Positions 1 through 8,271 of a DNA stretch of 64,000 bases are shown piece after piece; position 1 is the first letter of the stretch, and each line of letters opens with the position of its first letter. The notes under the pieces are model-generated. The model was not told the DNA's origin and ran no database searches. It saw nothing but the letters and a program-made list of their open reading frames with translations. The translations under genes and the position numbers were made by a program. The DNA is from Actinomycetospora sp. NBRC 106378 (lineage in GTDB: Bacteria; Actinomycetota; Actinomycetes; Mycobacteriales; Pseudonocardiaceae): contig NZ_BSTT01000008.1 of NCBI RefSeq assembly GCF_030269685.1, positions 62,001 to 126,000 on the forward strand, given 5' to 3'.

Positions 1-50
1 TGCACGGCGAGGTGCTCCACCAGCTGTTGCACGATCGAAAGGACGCCTGA
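1..50 (+). CDS. C-terminal tail of a gene entering from the left edge
   Basis: Only the last 15 codons are visible (HGEVLHQLLHDRKDA then TGA at 48-50), read in one frame and ending one base before the ATG of the next gene. The product cannot be recognised from so little. The genes that follow encode the FAD and iron-sulfur parts of a xanthine-dehydrogenase-type enzyme, so a molybdopterin large subunit or another enzyme of the same pathway is possible, but this is a guess from context. Confidence 0.5.
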   Translation, partial: HGEVLHQLLHDRKDA

Positions 51-51
51 C

Positions 52-828
52 ATGTCTCTCACCGGCGGCGACGTCACCCTGGAGCGCGACGGCCACGTCG
101 CCTACGTGACGCTCTCCCACGGCAGGTACACGGTCGTGACGATGGAGATGCGTCGGCTCGTGGCCGAGCGGTTCGCCGAGATCGACCGGGACCCCGAGGT
201 GCGGGTCGTGGTCGTGCGCAGCGACGGCGAGCACTTCACCTCCGGCGGCGACATCGCGGGGTTCATGGAGGTCGACCCGATCGACCTCACCGACCTCGGG
301 CACGACGTCACCGCCGCGGCCCACAGCCCCAAGCCCGTCATCGCGGCGATCGACGGGTACTGCTTCGGGGTCGGGCTCGAGATGGTGCTGTCCTGCGACA
401 TCCGGCTCGGCACCGGGCGGACCCAGCTGGCGCTGCCCGAGATGAACCTCGGCATGATCCCCGGCTCGGGCGGCACCCAGCGCCTCGCCCGCCTGATCGG
501 CCTGTCCCGGGCGAAGTTCCACATCCTCTCCGCCACCCGGATCCAGGCGCAGCAGGCGCTGGACTGGGGGATCCTGTCCGGCGAGCTCCACACCGACCGC
601 GACGCGCTGTACGCCGCCGTCGACGCGCTGGCGCAGAAGATGGCGGGCCTGTCCCCGGCCGCGCTGCGCACGGCGAAGGAGGTCCTCGACCGCGGCGTCG
701 ACGGGCCGCTCTACACCGGCATCGAGCTGGAGCGGAAGGCCTACTCGATGCTGCGCGCCACCCAGGACTTCGCCGAGGGCGTGAAGGCGTTCGGCGAGAA
801 GCGCGCCCCCGTCTTCACCGGGCGGTGA
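52..828 (+). CDS. Enoyl-CoA hydratase/isomerase family protein
   Basis: 258 aa, the usual length of a single-domain crotonase. The oxyanion-hole segments are visible as SGGDIAGF around residue 65 and GYCFGVGLEM around residue 103, with a GMIPGSGGTQRLARLIG segment typical of the family near residue 143. Such enzymes hydrate or isomerise acyl-CoA thioesters in the cytoplasm. The ATG lies one base after the upstream stop and the next gene begins four bases after this stop, so it is translated within an operon. Its neighbours encode molybdo-flavoprotein subunits, which suggests a dedicated degradation pathway rather than general beta-oxidation. The substrate is unknown. Confidence 0.9.
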   Translation: MSLTGGDVTLERDGHVAYVTLSHGRYTVVTMEMRRLVAERFAEIDRDPEVRVVVVRSDGEHFTSGGDIAGFMEVDPIDLTDLGHDVTAAAHSPKPVIAAIDGYCFGVGLEMVLSCDIRLGTGRTQLALPEMNLGMIPGSGGTQRLARLIGLSRAKFHILSATRIQAQQALDWGILSGELHTDRDALYAAVDALAQKMAGLSPAALRTAKEVLDRGVDGPLYTGIELERKAYSMLRATQDFAEGVKAFGEKRAPVFTGR

Positions 829-832
829 CCCG

Positions 833-1708
833 GTGAAAGCAGCACCCTTCGCCTACGTCCGGCCCCCGACCCTCGACGACGTGCTCGCCGAGCTCGCCGG
901 CGGCGACGGCAAGGTCCTGGCGGGCGGACAGTCGCTGGTTCCCGTGCTCGCGATGCGGCTCGGGCGGCCCGCCACCCTGATCGACGTCACGGCCGTCCCC
1001 GAACTCACCGAGCACGGGCCGACCGGGCGCTCCGGGTACCGGGTCGCGGCGGCGGTCCGCCAGCGGGTCGTGGAGCGTGACCCCGCCGCGCAGGACGTGC
1101 CCCTCATCCCGATGGCGATGCCGTTCGTCGGGCACCGGGAGCTGCGCAGCCGCGGCACCGTGTGCGGCAGCCTCGCCCACGCCGACCCGGCCGCGGAGCT
1201 GCCCGCCGTGGCCTGCTGCCTGGACGCGCAGGTCGAGGTGTCCGGCCCCGGCGGGGCGCGGACCGTGTCCGCGCAGGAGTTCGTCACCGGGGCCATGACG
1301 ACGACGGCGGGCCCCGAGGACGTCCTCACCGCGGTCACCTTCCCGACGGCGGGTCCCGGCGACGGGTTCGGGTTCGCCGAGATCGCCCGCCGCCACGGCG
1401 ACTTCGCCCTGGCCGGCGTGGTGTGCCGGGTGCACGTCACCGGCTCCGGCGCGGTGGACTCCGCCGTGCTCACCGGCTTCGGGATCTCCGACCGGGCGGT
1501 CACCCGCGACGTCGCCGCGCTGCTCGCGACCGGCGAGCGCGAGGAGGACCTCCGGCCCGCCACCATCGAGCTGGCCGCCGAGATGGTCGACACCGGCGGC
1601 GACACGCACGGCTCCACCGGGTACCGACGACGGCTGTTCGCCGTCCTCGCCGCCCGCGAGCTGGCCCGGGCGCTGCGCCGCGCCCGCGAGGGGAGGACCA
1701 CCACATGA
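833..1708 (+). CDS. FAD-binding medium subunit of a molybdenum hydroxylase (CoxM/XdhB-like)
   Basis: 291 aa from a GTG start. The N-terminus FAYVRPPTLDDVLAELA leads into the FAD-binding segment AGGQSLVPVLAMR (about residues 32-44), and IGHRELRSRGTVCGSLAHADP-type residues (about 100-120, here beginning VGHRELRS) form the second flavin site. This is the layout of the medium subunit of CO dehydrogenase/xanthine dehydrogenase enzymes, which passes electrons between the molybdenum cofactor and FAD. Its stop overlaps the next start (ATGA at 1705-1708), indicating coupling with the iron-sulfur subunit. The large molybdopterin subunit is not inside the window and may lie to the left. Confidence 0.9.
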   Translation: MKAAPFAYVRPPTLDDVLAELAGGDGKVLAGGQSLVPVLAMRLGRPATLIDVTAVPELTEHGPTGRSGYRVAAAVRQRVVERDPAAQDVPLIPMAMPFVGHRELRSRGTVCGSLAHADPAAELPAVACCLDAQVEVSGPGGARTVSAQEFVTGAMTTTAGPEDVLTAVTFPTAGPGDGFGFAEIARRHGDFALAGVVCRVHVTGSGAVDSAVLTGFGISDRAVTRDVAALLATGEREEDLRPATIELAAEMVDTGGDTHGSTGYRRRLFAVLAARELARALRRAREGRTTT

Positions 1709-2973
1709 CCGCCGCACCCGACACCCCCGCCCGTCCCGACACCGGCGCCCGCCGGCTGCCCGCGCCCGTCGCCCGGGTCGCGGCCCACGAGACCGCCGCG
1801 GTGACCTTCACCGTGAACGGCACCGAGACCACCGTCGAGGTGCCGCCCCGCGCGCACCTGGGTGACGTCCTGCGCGAGCGGCTGGGACTCACCGGCACCC
1901 ACCTCGGCTGCGAGCACGGGGTGTGCGGCATGTGCACCGTGCTCCTCGACGGCGAGGCCGCCCGGGCATGCCTGCTGTTCGCCGTGCAGTGCGAGGGCGC
2001 GGAGATCGTCACCGTGGAGGGCCTCGGCTCCCCCGACGACCAGCACCCGTTGCAGCAGGCGTTCTCCGCCCACCACGCCCTGCAGTGCGGGTTCTGCACC
2101 CCCGGCATGTTGATGAGCAGCTACGACCTGCTCGCCAACGCCCCGGAGGAGGCCGCGGAGAACCTGCCCGAGGCGATGTCGGGCGTCCTGTGCCGCTGCA
2201 CCGGGTACCGCGGCATCCTCGCCGCGGTCTCCGACGTCGCCGGGACCTACCCCGACGGCGTCCCGGAACCTCGCGGGTGCGCCCCGCGCATGCTGGTCGG
2301 CCGGACGTCGAGCGGAGCCGGCCAGGCTCCCGAGGACGCCGGGACGGCCGCTCCGCAGCTCACCGAGGTGCGGCTGCCCTCCGGCCCGCCCTCGGCCGTC
2401 GTCGACGTGACCTCGCCGCTCACCTCGCCGGTCGACCGGGTCTGGGGCGTGCTCACCGACTTCGACCTGCTCGCCCGCTGTCTGCCCGGCGCCCGGCTCG
2501 TCGAGTCCCTCGATGAGGACCGCCACCGCGGCCGCGCCACCGTGGCGCTCGGTCCCGTGAAGCTGTCGTTCGAGGGGCTCGCCCAGGTCGTCGAGCGGGA
2601 CCCGGACGCCCACCGGCTCCGCTTCCACGGCCAGGGCAAGGACACCGGCGGCAGCGCGACGTCCGCCGACGTCGTCCTCGTCGCCTCGCCCACCCCCGAC
2701 GGCGGCACGGAGCTCACCGCCCACGCCGACGTGCACCTCTCGGGGCGGGTCGCGCAGTTCGGCCGCGCGCTGGCCGGCGACGTGTCCCGTCGGCTGTTCG
2801 AGCAGTTCGCGGCGGGCGTGGACGAGGCCGCCGAGACCGGCTCGGTCTCCGAGGTCACCCTCGGCCGCCGGCTCGGACTCGCCGCGGGCGCCGCGCGTGA
2901 CGCCGCCGTCGGCGCCGTGCGCCGCACCGCGCAGCGGCTCCGGGCACGCGTCCGCCGTCGGGGCGACCGCTGA
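1705..2973 (+). CDS. CoxS-CoxG fusion: [2Fe-2S] small subunit joined to a CoxG/SRPBCC domain
   Basis: 422 aa. Residues about 33-185 are the small iron-sulfur subunit of xanthine-dehydrogenase-type enzymes: plant-type ferredoxin cysteines at C69, C74, C77 and C89, then the second cluster at C128, C131, C163 and C165 (CGFCTPGM and CRCTGY). Residues about 225-375 match the carbon monoxide dehydrogenase subunit G (CoxG) family, an SRPBCC lipid/cofactor-binding fold (TSPVDRVWGVLTDFDLLARC, then LPGARLVE), followed by a basic C-terminus. CoxS and CoxG are usually separate polypeptides, and a fusion forces 1:1 stoichiometry. CoxG has been linked to quinone/membrane attachment of these enzymes, so this fusion may deliver electrons straight to the membrane; that is inference. 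The ATG start overlaps the upstream TGA. Confidence 0.85.
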   Translation: MTAAPDTPARPDTGARRLPAPVARVAAHETAAVTFTVNGTETTVEVPPRAHLGDVLRERLGLTGTHLGCEHGVCGMCTVLLDGEAARACLLFAVQCEGAEIVTVEGLGSPDDQHPLQQAFSAHHALQCGFCTPGMLMSSYDLLANAPEEAAENLPEAMSGVLCRCTGYRGILAAVSDVAGTYPDGVPEPRGCAPRMLVGRTSSGAGQAPEDAGTAAPQLTEVRLPSGPPSAVVDVTSPLTSPVDRVWGVLTDFDLLARCLPGARLVESLDEDRHRGRATVALGPVKLSFEGLAQVVERDPDAHRLRFHGQGKDTGGSATSADVVLVASPTPDGGTELTAHADVHLSGRVAQFGRALAGDVSRRLFEQFAAGVDEAAETGSVSEVTLGRRLGLAAGAARDAAVGAVRRTAQRLRARVRRRGDR

Positions 2974-2976
2974 CGT

Positions 2977-3008
2977 CCTCCAGCCGCGGGTCGTCCCGCG
3001 GCTGGAGG
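2977..3008. terminator. Hairpin after the CoxM/CoxS-CoxG operon
   Basis: A perfect 14-bp inverted repeat (arms 2977-2990 and 2995-3008, loop TCGT) starts four bases after the stop of the CoxS-CoxG gene. There is no T-run, as is common for high-GC actinobacterial terminators. It sits between convergent genes and could serve both. Confidence 0.7.
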
Positions 3009-3122
3009 CGGCCGTCGTCGGTTCCAGGAAGCCCGGAGCGGGGGCGGCGACCACGCGGTCCCGGGAGGGCGCGCCAGGTCCGTCCACGCCACGGCCGTCG
3101 ACGTGGCGTCGGGACCGGTCGG

Positions 3123-3707
3123 CTACGGCGCGACCCGCGACGCCAGGCCGGCGACGACCGCGCTGCTGCACCGCCGGGCCCGGGCGGCCTGCTCGACCAG
3201 CCGGGTCGCGGCGTTGCGCGCGTCGCTCGCACGCTCGACCAGGTCGCCCAGCATCGGCCCGGGCGTCCCGGCCCGCGGTGGCCGCTCGCCGACGGAGGCC
3301 GGGGCCGGACCGGGCCGGGTGGACCGCGGCGCGTCGTCGTCGCGGCCCTGCAGCGCCGCGACGAGCGTCGGGTAGATCTCGAACAGGTCCTCGTCCCCGA
3401 GCAGGGTCCGGGTCGCCCGGGTGGCTCGCGGACCACGGACGACGCGCAGGTCGACGTCCGCCTCCCCGGCCTCGGAAGCCAGGTCGCGGAAGACGCCGAA
3501 GACGTGGGTGGGCTCGACGTCGCGGACGTCGGTGAGGTCGATCACGATCGGTTCGGTCGAGCGGGCGAGCAGGACCCGCGCCTCGCGCCGCAGCTCCGCC
3601 GCGGCGGTGGCGTCGACCGTGGGGCGGGCCCGGAGCACCCGGACGCGGTCGGCGGGTCCGTGCCGGCTCGCAGCACGGTGCGCGACCAGGTCGTCGTCGG
3701 GCTTCAT
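3123..3707 (-). CDS. STAS-domain protein (anti-anti-sigma-factor-like)
   Basis: 194 aa, ATG start. Residues about 20-120 form a STAS domain: a strand-helix pattern with EPIVIDLTDVRDVEPTHVFG in the position where SpoIIAA-type proteins carry the phosphorylatable DxS motif. Here the region reads DVRDVEPTHV, so the usual serine is replaced by threonine or lost. A roughly 70-residue basic extension follows that is not part of STAS. Such proteins normally sequester anti-sigma factors or act as a general ligand-binding module. No partner kinase or sigma factor is adjacent, so the target is unknown. Confidence 0.7.
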   Translation of the reverse strand: MKPDDDLVAHRAASRHGPADRVRVLRARPTVDATAAAELRREARVLLARSTEPIVIDLTDVRDVEPTHVFGVFRDLASEAGEADVDLRVVRGPRATRATRTLLGDEDLFEIYPTLVAALQGRDDDAPRSTRPGPAPASVGERPPRAGTPGPMLGDLVERASDARNAATRLVEQAARARRCSSAVVAGLASRVAP

Positions 3708-3917
3708 CGAACCGGCTCGCTCCCTCTCACGCCGTCGTGGCCCCGGGACGCCGGGGCGGCGAGGTCGTCGGTGCGAGAGAGATTCGTCGAGCGGACGGTC
3801 CGAGGTCGATCCGCGGACCGCAAGTCATGGCCGTCCGGCGACCGACGACCGTCGTCAGGAACCCGAGGAGCACGTGGCCGCGGGCGCGACGCCGACCGTC
3901 CGGGCCCGCACGCACGA

Positions 3918-3949
3918 ACGGCACCCTCGCGACGTCGCGAGGGTGCCGT
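3918..3949. terminator. Perfect 32-bp palindrome downstream of the MFS exporter
   Basis: Arms 3918-3933 and 3934-3949 are perfectly complementary (ACGGCACCCTCGCGAC and its reverse complement). It lies 20 bases beyond the stop of the exporter gene on the minus strand and is preceded by the word GCACGAACGG that recurs at other hairpins in this window (44.55 kb and 47.9 kb). Confidence 0.75.
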
Positions 3950-3968
3950 CGGTACGGCGGGGTGGCGG

Positions 3969-6680
3969 TCAGCGCACCACCGGCAGCGGCGCGGTCTCCG
4001 GGTCGGCCTGCACCGACGGAGCCACCGGCCGCGGCGGCTCGACGGTCAGCTCGACCGCCGCCTCCTGGCCGGGGGCCACGTCCACCTGATCGGAGACCGG
4101 GGCGAACCCGCTCGCCGTGAGCAGGTACCGGCCCTCGGCGAGGTCCTCGACGGCGAAGTGCCCGGAGGCGTCGGTCACCGTCGAGGCGACGACCCGGCCG
4201 TCGGCGCCCATGAGCACGACGAGCGACTCGGGTACGACGGCGCCGGAGGTCGAGCGCACCTGGCCGCGCACCCCGTGGCGGGCCACCGGGACCCGGACGT
4301 CGTGCCGGGTGCTGCGCCGCCCCGCCGGGGACGCCTCGGCGACGACGAGCCGCTCCGCGACCGGCTCCCGCCCGGGGGCGAGGACGGCGACGGTGTAGGT
4401 GCCGGGGTCGAGCTCCGGGCACTCCCACGAGCCGTCGGCCCCGGTGCGGCGCACGGCGCGGACGCCGCCGCTCGCGTCGGTGACGGTCACCGTCGCCCCC
4501 ACCACCGGGGTGTCGGCGACGTCGCGGACCGACCCGCCGACCGGGGTGGCCCGACGCAGCGCCAGCGGGCGGTGCACCGGCACGCCGTCGAGGGTCACGA
4601 GCTCGGCGTGCGGCTTGAAGGTGCTGGGGTTCGCGACCACCACGTAGTTGCCGGGCAGCGGGGCGTGCAGGCGGAACGAGCCGTCGGCGGCCGAGAACGT
4701 GCGGTCGACGACCGTCCCGTCGAGCGCGTGGAGGGCCATCGGCACCCCGGCGACGTCGTCGGAGAACCGCACCGACCCGGCGTCGTGGAGGGGACCGTCG
4801 GAGAGCTGCCCGAGGACGACCGAATCGCCGCCCTGCGCGGATGCCTCGTGGCGTCCGTAAGGTCGGGGCACGGGCGAGGGCCGGAGCACCCGCTCGGTCC
4901 CGGCGGCCCCGGCCGCGCCGACCGGCGGCGTGGAGGTCGGGACGTCGAGCGCACCGCGGGCGGGGCCGTCGACCTCGGCGGCCGAGTCGACGCTGCCCGG
5001 GCCCGCGCCCTGGCCGGCCTCCTCGGCCTGCCGGGCCTGGATGCCCGACGTCGTGCGCAGCGGGACCTCCTTGAGGAACCAGATCAGCACGAAGCCGACG
5101 GCGATGACGCAGGCGGCGACGAGGAAGACCAGGTCCATCGACGAGGCGAAGCCCTCGAAGAACGGCCGCGCCAGGCGCGGGTCCATCTGCTGGAGCACCG
5201 AGGAGTCCTCGGTGACGCGGGCGGCGCCGACCGCAGGGTTGAGCGCGACCGCGTTCGCGGGGTTCGCCGCCACCGCCGGGTCGGCGAGCGCGGCCCGGAA
5301 GCCCGGGTCGCCCGTCGCCGTGCGGAACGCCGAGGTGATGTTGCCGCCCAGCGTGGAGAACAGGATCGACAGGAAGACCGAGACGCCGACCGTGCCGCCC
5401 ATCTGGCGGAAGAAGGTGGCCGAGGCGGTCGCGACGCCCATGTCGCTCGCCGGCACCGCGTTCTGCACCGCCAGCACCAGGGTCTGCATGCAGTTGCCGA
5501 GCCCGAGGCCGAACACGACCATCAGCACCGCGACCTGCCAGTAGGGCGTGTCGGCGTGCAGCAGGAAGTGGAACAGGACCATCCCGAGGGTCATCAGGCC
5601 GAGGCCGATGACGGGGAAGACCTTGTAGCGGCCGGTGCGGCTGGTCAGCTGACCGGAGACGATCGAGGCGACCATGATGCCGCCGACGAGCGGGATCATC
5701 TCGAGGCCGGCCTTGGTCGGGCTCGAGCCGCCGACGATCTGCAGGTACTGCGGGACGATCGCGATCCCGCCGAACATGCCGATGCCGGTGATGACGGCGA
5801 TGACCGTGGTGAGCGAGAAGACGCCGTTGCGGAACAGGCGCAGCGGCAGCAGCGCGTCGTCGCCGTAGGCCCGCTCGGCCAGGATGAAGCCGATGATCCC
5901 GACGACGCCGATGACGTAGCAGGTGATCGCCCAGGCCGAGCCCCAGCCCCAGGTCTGGCCCTGCTCGGCGACGATCAGCAGCGGGACGAGGGCGATCGCC
6001 AGCGCGGAGGCCCCGGGCCAGTCGATGCGCCGCTCACGCCGCGAGTGCGGCAGGTTCAGCACCCGCCACACGACGGTGAAGGCGACGATCCCGATCGGCA
6101 CGTTGACGAGGAAGACCCAGCGCCAGCCGGTGATGCCGATGATCGAGTCGGTGCCGGCGAGGAAGCCGCCGACCACCGGGCCGATCACGCTCGACGTGCC
6201 GAACACCGCGAGGAAGTAGCCCTGGTACCGGGCCCTCTCCCGCGGGGGGACGATGTCGCCGATGATCGTGAGCGCGAGGCTCATCAGACCACCGGCGCCG
6301 GCACCCTGGATCGCCCGGAAGATCGCCAGCTCGTACATCGACGTCGAGATCGTGCAGAGCACCGACCCGATGATGAAGACGCCGATGGCGAAGAGGAAGA
6401 ACGGCTTGCGTCCGTAGAGGTCGGAGAGCTTGCCGTAGAGCGGCGTCGAGATCGTCGCCGTGATCAGGTACGCCGTCGTCGCCCACGCCTGCAGGTTCAG
6501 GCCGTTGAGGTCGTCGGCGATCGTGCGGATCGACGTGGAGACGATGTTCTGGTCGAGCGCGGCCAGGAACATGCCGAGCATGAGCCCGGACAGGATCGTC
6601 AGGATCTGGCGGTGCGTGAAGGCGCCCGTGCCGGACGTCTTCGCCGCGCTCGCCGGCGGCGAGGCGGTGGTCGTGCTCAT
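3969..6680 (-). CDS. DHA2/EmrB-type MFS exporter with three C-terminal carboxypeptidase-regulatory-like domains
   Basis: 903 aa. Residues 1 to about 560 are a 14-helix MFS drug:H+ antiporter: ALDQNIVSTSIRTI in helix 1, GKLSDLYGRKPFF in the helix 2-3 loop, and GTSSVIGPVVGGFL (motif C, antiporter signature) in helix 5. A linker rich in A, G and E follows. Residues about 618-711, 712-805 and 806-875 are three beta-sandwich repeats with the DGSF...PGTYTV pattern of the carboxypeptidase-regulatory-like/Cna-B family. In a 14-helix topology the C-terminus is cytoplasmic, an odd place for such domains. The tail aligns domain by domain with the free protein at 33152-34105. The ATG start overlaps the stop of the MarR gene (TCAT at 6677-6680), so the pair is one operon. 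Expected to export hydrophobic compounds; the substrate is unknown. Confidence 0.9.
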   Translation of the reverse strand: MSTTTASPPASAAKTSGTGAFTHRQILTILSGLMLGMFLAALDQNIVSTSIRTIADDLNGLNLQAWATTAYLITATISTPLYGKLSDLYGRKPFFLFAIGVFIIGSVLCTISTSMYELAIFRAIQGAGAGGLMSLALTIIGDIVPPRERARYQGYFLAVFGTSSVIGPVVGGFLAGTDSIIGITGWRWVFLVNVPIGIVAFTVVWRVLNLPHSRRERRIDWPGASALAIALVPLLIVAEQGQTWGWGSAWAITCYVIGVVGIIGFILAERAYGDDALLPLRLFRNGVFSLTTVIAVITGIGMFGGIAIVPQYLQIVGGSSPTKAGLEMIPLVGGIMVASIVSGQLTSRTGRYKVFPVIGLGLMTLGMVLFHFLLHADTPYWQVAVLMVVFGLGLGNCMQTLVLAVQNAVPASDMGVATASATFFRQMGGTVGVSVFLSILFSTLGGNITSAFRTATGDPGFRAALADPAVAANPANAVALNPAVGAARVTEDSSVLQQMDPRLARPFFEGFASSMDLVFLVAACVIAVGFVLIWFLKEVPLRTTSGIQARQAEEAGQGAGPGSVDSAAEVDGPARGALDVPTSTPPVGAAGAAGTERVLRPSPVPRPYGRHEASAQGGDSVVLGQLSDGPLHDAGSVRFSDDVAGVPMALHALDGTVVDRTFSAADGSFRLHAPLPGNYVVVANPSTFKPHAELVTLDGVPVHRPLALRRATPVGGSVRDVADTPVVGATVTVTDASGGVRAVRRTGADGSWECPELDPGTYTVAVLAPGREPVAERLVVAEASPAGRRSTRHDVRVPVARHGVRGQVRSTSGAVVPESLVVLMGADGRVVASTVTDASGHFAVEDLAEGRYLLTASGFAPVSDQVDVAPGQEAAVELTVEPPRPVAPSVQADPETAPLPVVR

Positions 6681-7204
6681 CGGTCCTCCTCGGCGCCCGT
6701 GGCGCCGGACTCGTGGTGGTTCTCGAGCGCGGTGGTGAAGCGGTCCATCAGCTCCACGAGCCGCTCGCGGTCGGCGTCGTCCCAGTCGCTCGTGACGTCG
6801 GAGATCCAGCGGTTGCGCAGGTCGCGGTTCGCGGCGAAGACGCGGTGGCCCTCGTCCGTGGCGGCCAGCAGGCACGCCCGGCCGTCGGCCGGGTCGGGCC
6901 GGCGCTCGACGTAGCCGATCCTGACCAGCGCGGCGATCTGGCGGCTCACCGTCGACGGGTCGGAGTGCACCGCCTCGGCCAGCGCGTTCGACCGGTGCGG
7001 CCCGTCGATGACCAGCCGGGCGAGCAGGACGTAGGCCGCGCGTTCGACGCCGTCCTTGTCCTTCTTCGCCTTGACGACCCGCTGCCGTTCGATGAGGCGG
7101 ATCAGACGGATCAGCTGCAGGCCGATCCGGTCCGAGGTCACCCAGCGCTCGTCGACCCCCTCGGGGACCGTGAGCGGCGTCCGTTCGCCGACTGCTGCGT
7201 TCAT
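6677..7204 (-). CDS. MarR-family transcriptional regulator
   Basis: 175 aa from the ATG at 7204, which has GGAG six bases upstream; a longer in-frame TTG at 7237 is less likely because it would sit inside the promoter repeats. The winged-helix is visible as RSNALAEAVHSDPSTVSRQI followed by ALVRIGYVERRPDP, the typical MarR recognition helix and wing. MarR proteins bind phenolic or lipophilic ligands and release DNA. Being translationally coupled to the exporter at 3969-6680, it most likely represses this operon and is inactivated by the exporter's substrate. Confidence 0.9.
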   Translation of the reverse strand: MNAAVGERTPLTVPEGVDERWVTSDRIGLQLIRLIRLIERQRVVKAKKDKDGVERAAYVLLARLVIDGPHRSNALAEAVHSDPSTVSRQIAALVRIGYVERRPDPADGRACLLAATDEGHRVFAANRDLRNRWISDVTSDWDDADRERLVELMDRFTTALENHHESGATGAEEDR

Positions 7205-7214
7205 TGCGTGCTCC

Positions 7215-7237
7215 GTACAATCGCTTGGTCGGTACAA
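7215..7237 (-). promoter_or_regulatory. Direct TTGTAC repeats in front of the MarR gene
   Basis: On the minus strand TTGTAC occurs at 7237-7232 and again at 7220-7215, 17 bp apart, 11 to 33 bases before the ATG. The spacing places both copies over the likely promoter of the marR-exporter operon, so they are candidate autoregulatory or promoter elements. No further support is available from the sequence alone. Confidence 0.4.
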
Positions 7238-7396
7238 CTATGCACCTGCGCTCGCCCGGGCGCCAACGGGGCTACCCGGTCGGGGCGGTGTGATGTGGGA
7301 GTCAGCCGTCCCGGTGGCAGAGAAGCGTCGTTGCTGTCGTCCCGTGGCAGCGACGACGCTTTCCTGTCAGCGGGCGGACGCCGCTACCGTGCCCGG

Positions 7397-8194
7397 GTGC
7401 CCGACGTCGCCGAGCGTTTCCACGACCGTGTCCGCTACGAGCGCACCGGCCACGTCGCGACCATCACCTACGACCGGCCCGACAAGCTCAACGCCATCGA
7501 CGGCGCCATGCGCGACGGGCTCAACGGAGCGTTCGACCGCCTCCGCGGGGACGACGAGGCCTGGGTCGGCGTGGTGACGGGCGAGGGCCGCGCGTTCTGC
7601 GCGGGCGCGGACTTCACCTCCGAGCGCAACCCGGCCGGCGAGTTCCCGGGCTCGTACTGGGAGCGCCCGACGGTGAACTCGTTCGAGTCGGGCTGGGAGA
7701 TCCACAAGCCGGTGATCGCGGCGGTCAACGGTCTGTGTCTCGGTTACGGGCTCACGCTCGTCACGTGGTGCGACATCGTCATCGCCTCGGACCGCGCGAC
7801 CTTCGGGTTCCCGGAGGTGAAGCTCGGCGTCCCGACGATCGTCGGGGCCCTGCGGCTGCCCGGGCGGATCGGCTGGCAGCCGGCGATGGAGCTGCTCCTG
7901 ACCGGCGAGACGATCTCCGCCGCGCGGGCGAGGGAGATCGGCCTCGCCCTGCAGGTCGTCCCGCACGACGAACTCGGACCCGCCGTCGACGCGTTCGCGC
8001 AGCGCCTCCTCGCCGGTGCGCCGCTGGCCCAGCGCGCGATCAAGGAGGTCGCCCGCCGGGGCCCGGAGATGTCGCAGACCGACGCCATCCGCTTCGGCGA
8101 GACGATGCGCCGCGTCGCCGGGTCGACCGAGGACGCGAAGGAGGGCGGGCTCGCCGCGCGGGAGAAGCGCACCCCGCGCTGGCAGGGCCGCTGA
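7397..8194 (+). CDS. Enoyl-CoA hydratase/isomerase family protein
   Basis: 265 aa from GTG 7397. Crotonase-fold segments are clear: RPDKLNAIDGAM, then GRAFCAGADF (about residues 67-76) and KPVIAAVNGLCLGYGL (about residues 107-122) forming the oxyanion hole, with FGFPEVKLGVP after it. It is divergent from the marR operon and convergent with the thiolase gene. It is likely to act on acyl-CoA degradation together with the thiolase, MaoC and thioesterase genes that follow, but the substrate cannot be told. Codon use matches the neighbours. Confidence 0.9.
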   Translation: MPDVAERFHDRVRYERTGHVATITYDRPDKLNAIDGAMRDGLNGAFDRLRGDDEAWVGVVTGEGRAFCAGADFTSERNPAGEFPGSYWERPTVNSFESGWEIHKPVIAAVNGLCLGYGLTLVTWCDIVIASDRATFGFPEVKLGVPTIVGALRLPGRIGWQPAMELLLTGETISAARAREIGLALQVVPHDELGPAVDAFAQRLLAGAPLAQRAIKEVARRGPEMSQTDAIRFGETMRRVAGSTEDAKEGGLAAREKRTPRWQGR

Positions 8195-8271
8195 CCCGTC
8201 GTCGGGACCCGAGCGTGTCCCGTTCCTGACGTCGGGTGTCAGCCGTGTGCCACCGCTGACACCCGGAGGAC

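Noticed and set aside
3504..6914. Very long open frames antisense to real genes, here and at 10-12, 38-40 and 60-63 kb
   Set aside because: They are low-complexity (Arg, Gly, Asp, Ala rich) shadows caused by high GC at third positions and show no family motifs, whereas the opposite strand encodes recognisable proteins.
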